This document shows positions 13,466-17,521 of a DNA stretch of 17,521 nucleotides, piece after piece. Origin of the DNA: Clostridia bacterium (GTDB lineage Bacteria; Bacillota; Clostridia; Oscillospirales; CAG-272). Below the pieces are notes generated by a model, which worked only from the letters and a program-made list of their open reading frames with translations, was not told the origin of the DNA and did not search any database. Position 1 is the first letter of the stretch, and the number at the start of each line of letters is the position of its first letter. The DNA lies in the NCBI GenBank assembly GCA_900769475.1, contig CAAGGQ010000052.1, forward strand, positions 1 to 17,521. Reading direction: 5' to 3'. The translations under genes were made by a program, and so were the position numbers.

Positions 13466-14209
13466 TTATTTCGGTTTTTTCTCTCTGGGGCGGAAGGGGA
13501 ACTTAGGCTCTCGGGAGAGCAAACAGAACACGAAGGGATAGCAGATGGCCCCCAGAAGCAGGGCCGCCCAAACGTCGATGATGGAATGTTGCTTCAAAAA
13601 CACGGTGGAAAGGGAGATGAGCACCGTAGAAATGATAAAGAAGAGCTTCCAGCCCACGCCGCGCAGCTTTTCGCTTCGCAGTCCCGCAAAGCAGACCGCC
13701 AAAGATCCCAGCACGTGAATGGAGGGGCAAACGTTGGTATTGGTATCAAAATCGTACAGGTTCCGCACAATGTCCACCAGGAGGTTGTCCCGTGGGAGCT
13801 CCATGGGGCGCAAAGCCTGCATATTGGGATACACGCAATAGATCACCGCCGTGACCGAGTAGGAAAGGATCACGAACCACATGTAATCGCGGAAGGCCTG
13901 AATATCAAACAGCAATCCGTAAAGAAGCATTCCCACCAGGAACACGAACCAGAAATAGTAAGGGAGGACGAACCACTCGCAAAAGGGAATGTAAGCATCC
14001 ATCACGCTGACCACCTCATGGTAGACCAGCTCGCTCCCGCTGATCGCCTGCCATACGGCGGGCACGATCCGCTCCAGGGAGAGAAAGACCAGCCCAAACA
14101 GCGGCCAATAGAGCAACAAAAACAAATGTTTATATTTGGGGGAGCGCAGATTGTGTAGGCGCAGCTCCCGATAGTACAGCAGAGCGTTTTTCAGGCGATT
14201 GATCATCAT
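13466..14209 (-). CDS. PAP2-superfamily membrane phosphatase
   Basis: The 247-residue protein has about six membrane segments and the catalytic part of a PAP2 (phosphatidate/undecaprenyl-pyrophosphate) phosphatase. NTNVCPSIHVLGS (157-169) supplies the motif-2 S163-x-H165, and FLKQHSIIDVWAALLLG (204-220) supplies the motif-3 H208 and D212; motif 1 is poorly defined near ALRP (132-135). The pattern matches the PAP2_3/Aur1-like branch. AAGGA precedes tandem ATGs at 14209 and 14206, and the second has better spacing, so the true start may be one codon in. It heads the three-gene operon, 30 nt before the acyltransferase. A role in making diacylglycerol from phosphatidate for the glycosyltransferase is plausible. 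Confidence 0.87.
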   Translation of the reverse strand: MMINRLKNALLYYRELRLHNLRSPKYKHLFLLLYWPLFGLVFLSLERIVPAVWQAISGSELVYHEVVSVMDAYIPFCEWFVLPYYFWFVFLVGMLLYGLLFDIQAFRDYMWFVILSYSVTAVIYCVYPNMQALRPMELPRDNLLVDIVRNLYDFDTNTNVCPSIHVLGSLAVCFAGLRSEKLRGVGWKLFFIISTVLISLSTVFLKQHSIIDVWAALLLGAICYPFVFCLLSREPKFPFRPREKKPK

Positions 14210-14295
14210 CGTTTCCTTCCCGCAGTACGGAAGGCTTCGGCTCCTTTCCCCGGGGACCAACGGCAACCGCATAGAACCCCATATTATTTTATCGT

Positions 14296-14331
14296 CCTAA
14301 CTATTCTACCATAGTTTAGGAAAAAAAGCAA
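14296..14331 (-). promoter_or_regulatory. Proximal promoter of the PAP2 operon with operator-like inverted repeat
   Basis: Minus strand: TTGCTT (14326-14331), 17-bp spacer, TAGAAT (14303-14308) with TGG just upstream (extended -10). An imperfect inverted repeat surrounds and overlaps the -10: CCTAACTAT (14296-14304) and ATAGTTTAGG (14311-14320), differing by one inserted base. It is a candidate repressor site. Confidence 0.65.
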
Positions 14332-14354
14332 CCCTTGGTTACAAATTGTTTCCA

Positions 14355-14386
14355 AAATTAAAAAATGCGCCTCATAGAGAGACGCA
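14355..14386 (-). terminator. Intrinsic terminator ending the structured RNA upstream of PAP2
   Basis: On the minus strand TGCGTCTC (14379-14386) pairs with GAGGCGCA (14366-14373), eight pairs with one G-U and a 5-nt loop, followed by TTTTTTAATTTT. The 10-bp stem between TCCCTCTATG (14398-14407) and CATAGAGAGA (14373-14382) would disrupt it, so terminator and antiterminator are mutually exclusive. Confidence 0.85.
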
Positions 14387-14501
14387 CGAAAAACGCTTCC
14401 CTCTATGCTGCTACACATTTGCCCGCGCGAAAGGGGGGGAGAAGCTATTTTTACCAAAATAGAGTTCTCCCTTACGCGCAGAATGATTCAAATGTGTAGC
14501 A
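14356..14501 (-). ncRNA. Candidate structured small RNA or attenuator leader
   Basis: A promoter at 14507-14535 would start RNA at about 14500, exactly at the foot of a long nested hairpin. From outside in, the stem is 13 bp TGCTACACATTTG/CAAATGTGTAGCA (14409-14421 / 14489-14501), GCGCG/CGCGC (14425-14429 / 14475-14479), GGGAGAA/TTCTCCC (14437-14443 / 14465-14471), and CTATTTT/AAAATAG (14445-14451 / 14456-14462), with a 4-nt tip. It is followed by the antiterminator/terminator pair. The RNA would be about 145 nt. It does not match the 6S, SRP, tmRNA or RNase P signatures I know. It could be a stand-alone small RNA, or a regulated leader of the PAP2 glycolipid operon beginning at 14209. Confidence 0.65.
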
Positions 14502-14506
14502 TCATG

Positions 14507-14535
14507 ATTATACCATACCCCAAAGCGTTTTGCAA
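14507..14535 (-). promoter_or_regulatory. Promoter of the structured RNA
   Basis: Minus strand: TTGCAA (14530-14535), 17-bp spacer, consensus TATAAT (14507-14512) preceded by TGG (extended -10). It lies in the gap after the AI-2E gene. Confidence 0.82.
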
Positions 14536-14553
14536 GACGAAAACCAAAAAAAA

Positions 14554-15660
14554 TTATTTTTCTCCCTCCCGGGAGCTCTCCCCTGCCAGCAGACCGCACA
14601 CGGGAGCTACGGCACCCTTGATCAGCATGGCCACTACCGGCCCCAGAGCCATGCCCCAAAAGCCCAACAGCCGCCAGCCCGCGTAGCCCGCAAAGAGGGC
14701 CAGCATGGGAGAAAGTCCCAGGCTTTTTCCCATCAGGCGGGGCTCCAGGAGCTGGCGAAAGATCATCACCGCAGCGTAAAGAATGAGCAATCCAAAGCCC
14801 AGGTAGTAGTTCTTTTGGAGCAGTGCCACCAGTGCCCAGGGGATGAGCACCGTTCCCACCCCCAGGATGGGAAGCAGATCCACCACCGCCACCAGCATGG
14901 CCAGCAGAAAGGCGTATTCCACCCGCAGGATCAAAAAGCCGAAGAGGAGTTCCCCAAAGGTAAGGAGCAACAGCAGCAGATACACCCGAAGATAGCGCCA
15001 GGATATCTGCTTGAGTCGTTGCTTCCAGCGAGGAATTCGCTCCCGCAGGAAGGCCGGGAGCCAGATCCTCCGCAGTTGCCCGTTCTCTTCCATGCAAAAA
15101 TAGAAGCCCGCGATCACGGTGACCACGATGATGAGAAAGGCCGAGGGAAGCGCTGAAAGGATCCTTCCCGCTAAGGCAGGGACCTCTCGGCTCAAAAGCT
15201 CCAGCAGCTGCTCCGAAAGATGCTCCCACACCCCGGCCAGCCGCTCGCGGAAGACGGCGTAGCTTCCGGCATCGGCGGTGTCCCCGCCGAGATACTTCAT
15301 CACAAGGGCAAAAAGATCCCCGGAGCCCGTAGAGATTCCCGGCAGGTGTCCATCGTTTTCCACCAATCGGGCTAACAGCTCGGTCAGCTCGTGAAGCACC
15401 CGTTGCACCGAGAGGGTGACCAACACCACCAATCCTCCCAAAAACAGCAAAAAGAGAATGGCGGCACAGAGCTTTTGGGGCAGAGGCAGGTGGCGAGCGA
15501 TCCAACGGGAAAGGGGACGGATCCCCAAAGAGATCCCCCAGGCAAACAGAAAAGGAAAGAGAATGGGTAACAGATAGCGCCAGATCAGCCCAACACCCAA
15601 CGCTCCCACGCCAAGGCAAAACAGCATGGCGGCCCAGCGTTCCCAAGCAATGCGCTCCAT
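14554..15660 (-). CDS. ytvI: AI-2E family transporter, YtvI-like
   Basis: This polytopic membrane protein of 368 residues belongs to the AI-2E/PerM superfamily. It has about seven to eight membrane segments, a long extracytoplasmic loop (about 85-165), and the conserved C-terminal block around DLLPILGVGTVLIPWALVAL (266-285) and RQLLEPRLMGKSLGLSPMLALFAGYAGWRLLG (308-339). That block is closest, by eye, to the sporulation membrane protein YtvI; the symbol is tentative because other AI-2E paralogues share it. Some superfamily members export autoinducer-2 or act as Na+(Li+)/H+ antiporters; the YtvI branch has no firm biochemical role. The start at 15660 has GGGGAG upstream. It is divergent from the cyclophilin lipoprotein gene. 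Confidence 0.88.
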   Translation of the reverse strand: MERIAWERWAAMLFCLGVGALGVGLIWRYLLPILFPFLFAWGISLGIRPLSRWIARHLPLPQKLCAAILFLLFLGGLVVLVTLSVQRVLHELTELLARLVENDGHLPGISTGSGDLFALVMKYLGGDTADAGSYAVFRERLAGVWEHLSEQLLELLSREVPALAGRILSALPSAFLIIVVTVIAGFYFCMEENGQLRRIWLPAFLRERIPRWKQRLKQISWRYLRVYLLLLLLTFGELLFGFLILRVEYAFLLAMLVAVVDLLPILGVGTVLIPWALVALLQKNYYLGFGLLILYAAVMIFRQLLEPRLMGKSLGLSPMLALFAGYAGWRLLGFWGMALGPVVAMLIKGAVAPVCGLLAGESSREGEK

Positions 15661-15740
15661 ACACTCTCCCCTTCCCTCATACTTCTCTACCTATGATATC
15701 CAGGAAAAATGTAAATTATTTCTCAAATCCCGAAAAACGA

Positions 15741-15769
15741 TTGACTTTTCCTCTCTTTTCTGTTAGAAT
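15741..15769 (+). promoter_or_regulatory. Promoter of the cyclophilin lipoprotein gene
   Basis: TTGACT (15741-15746), 17-bp spacer, TAGAAT (15764-15769). The leader is about 25 nt. Confidence 0.85.
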
Positions 15770-15800
15770 GATAGGGACAACAACGAAAGGATGATTGATT

Positions 15801-16454
15801 ATGAAAAAGCGCATCTTTGCCGTGTTGATGATCGCGGCACTTCTCATCACCTCCCTGGTTTCCTGCCAGGAGGAGCCTCAAACCGACAACTCCCTGCCCC
15901 TGGAGGATTTCTATACCCCCTCCCAGGAGATCACCGACTACGTTTGCATCAACGTAAGCTACACCGATAAGAACGGCGAAAAGAAGGAGGGCAACATCGT
16001 AGTAAAGCTCTCCCCTGAGGATGCCCCCATCACCGTAGAGAACTTCAAGACCCTGGTCAGCGAAAACTTCTACACCGGCCTGACCTTCCACCGCATCATT
16101 AAGAACTTTATGATCCAGGGCGGCGACCCCAAGGGCGACGGCACCGGCGGCTCTCCCAATAAGATCAAGGGCGAATTCTCCGCTAACGGCATTCCCAACG
16201 ACATCAGCCACATCCGCGGCGTCATCTCCATGGCCCGCAGAGGCGATTCCATGGATTCTGCCTCCTCCCAGTTCTTTATCGTGCATAAGGATTCCACCTA
16301 TTTGGACGGCGACTACGCCGCCTTTGGTCACGTGACCTATGGCATGGAGGTAGTAGATGCCATCGCGTCGGTTTCCACCAATAAATCCACCGATGCCCCC
16401 CTGAATAAGGTGACCATCAATACCATTACCTTCGTTACCCCCAAAGAAGCCTAA
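15801..16454 (+). CDS. Cyclophilin-type peptidyl-prolyl isomerase lipoprotein
   Basis: This 217-residue enzyme catalyses cis-trans isomerisation of X-Pro bonds, here on the outer face of the membrane. The signal peptide ends in the lipobox LVSC (19-22), so C22 should be lipidated. A short linker precedes a single-domain cyclophilin (about 45-215) with the active-site FHRIIKNFMIQGGDP (96-110; R98, F103, Q106), GDGTGG (112-117), ISMAR (142-146), SSQFFI (155-160) and LDGDYAAFGHV (168-178). It is the short bacterial form with the catalytic residues intact. The start at 15801 has AAAGGA nine bases upstream. A terminator follows, but the regulator at 16524 has no room for its own promoter and may depend on readthrough. 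Confidence 0.95.
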   Translation: MKKRIFAVLMIAALLITSLVSCQEEPQTDNSLPLEDFYTPSQEITDYVCINVSYTDKNGEKKEGNIVVKLSPEDAPITVENFKTLVSENFYTGLTFHRIIKNFMIQGGDPKGDGTGGSPNKIKGEFSANGIPNDISHIRGVISMARRGDSMDSASSQFFIVHKDSTYLDGDYAAFGHVTYGMEVVDAIASVSTNKSTDAPLNKVTINTITFVTPKEA

Positions 16455-16460
16455 CGGGAG

Positions 16461-16498
16461 AGCGCGGGTCGTTTCTCCCCGAAGCGACCCGCGCTTTT
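16461..16498 (+). terminator. Terminator of the cyclophilin gene
   Basis: An 11-bp stem pairs AGCGCGGGTCG (16461-16471) with CGACCCGCGCT (16485-16495), extended inward by TTTC/GAAG. It is followed by only four T (16495-16498), so it is possibly leaky. Confidence 0.82.
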
Positions 16499-16523
16499 GA
16501 CGTTTGATTGGAAAGGATCTCGA

Positions 16524-17171
16524 ATGTTCATCGTCATCACCAACGAAAAAAAGCGGGGCGCGGTGCTGTGCCGAAAGCTCATCGCCCACGGCATTTTTGC
16601 CCTGCAATGCCCCCTGGAGCTGGGCGCCTTTTACTGCCGGGAAAAGGACACCGGCGGTGTCCTTTTGGACGGCACCGATGCCCTTGACGAGGCCGAAGCC
16701 CTTTGCGCCGCTCTTCGGCAGGAATATCCCGAACTTCCCCTGGCCGCTCTGGTGACCCCGCGGCAGATCCCCTCCCTGGCCGCCGATGCCATCTGGCGGT
16801 GGAAGGATCTTCCTTCCCTCCTCCCCGATCTTTTGGAGTTCTGCTATCGGGTGTGCGGATGGACGCCCCATCCCCTTTCCACCTACTATCTGCAGGTGGG
16901 CGCCGAGGACTCCGATCCCCTCTATATGGGACGCCCCTTGCATCTTTCCCCCAGAGAACGGCAGATCCTGCACTGCCTCTTCTACCGCTCCCCCAAGCCC
17001 ACCTCGGCGAGCGACCTGATGGATGTTTGCTACGGTGACAACGCTCTGACCATCGAAAACCTGGCGGTGCAGATCCACCGCATCAACCGCCGCGCCGCGC
17101 GGATCGACCCACGCCCCCTCATTGTCAACCGCTACGGCGTGGGCTATCAGTTAAGGGACGGGATCCTGTGA
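16524..17171 (+). CDS. OmpR-type winged-helix regulator with degenerate receiver domain
   Basis: The 215-residue protein ends in an OmpR/PhoB-type winged helix: RPLHLSPRERQILHCLF (about 144-160), the recognition region NLAVQIHRINRRAARID (180-200), and the wing VNRYGVGYQL at the C-terminus. The N-terminal ~110 residues follow a receiver pattern but with the acidic pair replaced: FIVITNEK (2-9) stands where ILVVDDE is normal. A possible phospho-acceptor D49 (GVLLDGTD), T78 (VTP) and a lysine near WRWKD remain. Phosphorylation by a histidine kinase is therefore doubtful, and no kinase gene is beside it. The start at 16524 has AAAGGA six bases upstream. It lies 25 nt after the cyclophilin terminator. 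Confidence 0.82.
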   Translation: MFIVITNEKKRGAVLCRKLIAHGIFALQCPLELGAFYCREKDTGGVLLDGTDALDEAEALCAALRQEYPELPLAALVTPRQIPSLAADAIWRWKDLPSLLPDLLEFCYRVCGWTPHPLSTYYLQVGAEDSDPLYMGRPLHLSPRERQILHCLFYRSPKPTSASDLMDVCYGDNALTIENLAVQIHRINRRAARIDPRPLIVNRYGVGYQLRDGIL

Positions 17172-17187
17172 TCCCGTCCCTTCTTTT
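17155..17187 (+). terminator. Terminator overlapping the 3' end of the regulator gene
   Basis: An 11-bp perfect stem pairs GGGACGGGATC (17155-17165) with GATCCCGTCCC (17170-17180), with a CTGT loop. It is followed by TTCTTTTGTT. The 5' arm and loop are the last codons, and the TGA stop (17169-17171) sits at the tip. Confidence 0.88.
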
Positions 17188-17189
17188 GT

Positions 17190-17521
17190 TCAGGTTTTTT
17201 TAACCGTGATCTTTTGGCAGCGGGGACAGGTTACGTCAATGGTTCCCTTCCCCTTGGGCACCCGCAGCACGGCGCGGCAATGCTTGCACTTAAAATAGCA
17301 AAAGGTCTTGCGATCCCGCCAGCGGTTCCGCTGTAACCGAAACCACATCTGCACGGGGCGCACCAGCTTCAGATACCGCTCGTTCTCCCGCCTGCGCTTG
17401 GCAATGTTCCTGGAATAGCACCGAAAGGTGGACCAGGCCAGGAGCGCCGCCGAGGGGATCATGAGAACGTACAGAGGACGGATGCCGGAAAGCACCAACA
17501 GCACCACGCAGACCACGGTTA
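17190..17521 (-). CDS. Membrane protein with zinc ribbon, 3' part (runs off window)
   Basis: The visible C-terminal ~110 residues have two hydrophobic stretches near the window edge, then a strongly basic linker (RNIAKRRRENERYLKLVRPVQ and RLQRNRWRDRK). A C-terminal zinc ribbon follows: CKHC, then RVPKGKGTIDVTCPRC. This pattern (a ribbon with LRVPKGKG between the cysteine pairs) is common in small Clostridia membrane proteins of unknown function. The reading frame stays open to base 17521 on the minus strand. A GTG at 17516 could be read as a start but has no ribosome binding site visible, so I treat the gene as incomplete. The stop is TGA at 17190-17192. Confidence 0.78.
   Translation of the reverse strand, partial: TVVCVVLLVLSGIRPLYVLMIPSAALLAWSTFRCYSRNIAKRRRENERYLKLVRPVQMWFRLQRNRWRDRKTFCYFKCKHCRAVLRVPKGKGTIDVTCPRCQKITVKKT

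Noticed and set aside
14409..14501. MITE with 13-bp terminal inverted repeats
   Set aside because: I saw no flanking target duplication, and the nested inner stems plus the promoter at the foot and terminator behind fit an RNA better; not fully excluded.
14356..14501. 6S RNA, SRP RNA or another housekeeping RNA
   Set aside because: There is no central bubble as in 6S, no conserved SRP domain IV loop, and no tmRNA or RNase P signature.
15723..17078. Long minus-strand open frame opposite the cyclophilin and regulator genes
   Set aside because: The plus-strand proteins are clearly real, and this frame crosses a promoter and a terminator.
1..17521. CRISPR arrays, tRNA/rRNA genes, integrase or transposase
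   Set aside because: I read both strands and found no regularly spaced repeats, no tRNA-like cloverleaf with CCA, and no recombinase motif.

Overview
The window looks like a Clostridia-type (low-G+C Gram-positive lineage, Oscillospirales/Christensenellales-like gut bacterium) chromosome of medium G+C. The reasons are a SleB-type spore/cell-wall hydrolase, a YtvI-like AI-2E protein, a YmdB phosphodiesterase, QueT, a CrtO-like/MGDG-synthase glycolipid cassette, consistent AAAGGAG-type ribosome binding sites and sigma-A promoters with 17-bp spacers. This placement is inferred from gene families, not from a marker gene. I see no tRNA, rRNA, CRISPR array, transposase or phage gene.

Layout. 1-276: 3' end of a SleB-like hydrolase, closed by a strong terminator. 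333-2315 (minus): promoter, probable preQ1-I riboswitch, queT (queuosine-precursor uptake) and the tRNA CCA-adding enzyme. 2362-2741 (plus): a small DUF378 membrane protein, closed by a bidirectional terminator. 2772-4122 (minus): ymdB followed by an orphan membrane-anchored protein. 4230-6347: a two-gene redox operon (MDR dehydrogenase plus Gfo/Idh/MocA oxidoreductase, ATGA-coupled) divergent from an AraC regulator; the two promoters overlap face to face. 7213-9630 (minus): pgk and tpiA, separated by 250 bp holding a chain of hairpins. 9709-11034 (minus): a putative lipoprotein of unknown function and a ferritin-like protein that has lost its metal-binding ExxH motifs. 11120-11855 (plus): a membrane/zinc-ribbon protein.

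11866-14209 (minus): a PAP2 phosphatase, a CrtO-like acyltransferase and an MGDG-synthase-type glycosyltransferase whose start lies inside the acyltransferase gene. Together they read as a membrane glycolipid operon (phosphatidate to diacylglycerol, glycosylation, acylation). Upstream of it, 14355-14535 holds what I consider the best candidate for something undescribed: a self-contained unit with its own promoter, a roughly 93-nt nested hairpin starting at the predicted +1, and mutually exclusive antiterminator/terminator stems.

14554-15660 (minus): AI-2E/YtvI-like transporter, divergent from a cyclophilin lipoprotein (15801-16454, plus). That is followed by a winged-helix regulator with a degenerate receiver (16524-17171, plus) whose terminator overlaps its own last codons. 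17190-17521 (minus): 3' part of a membrane zinc-ribbon protein that runs off the window.
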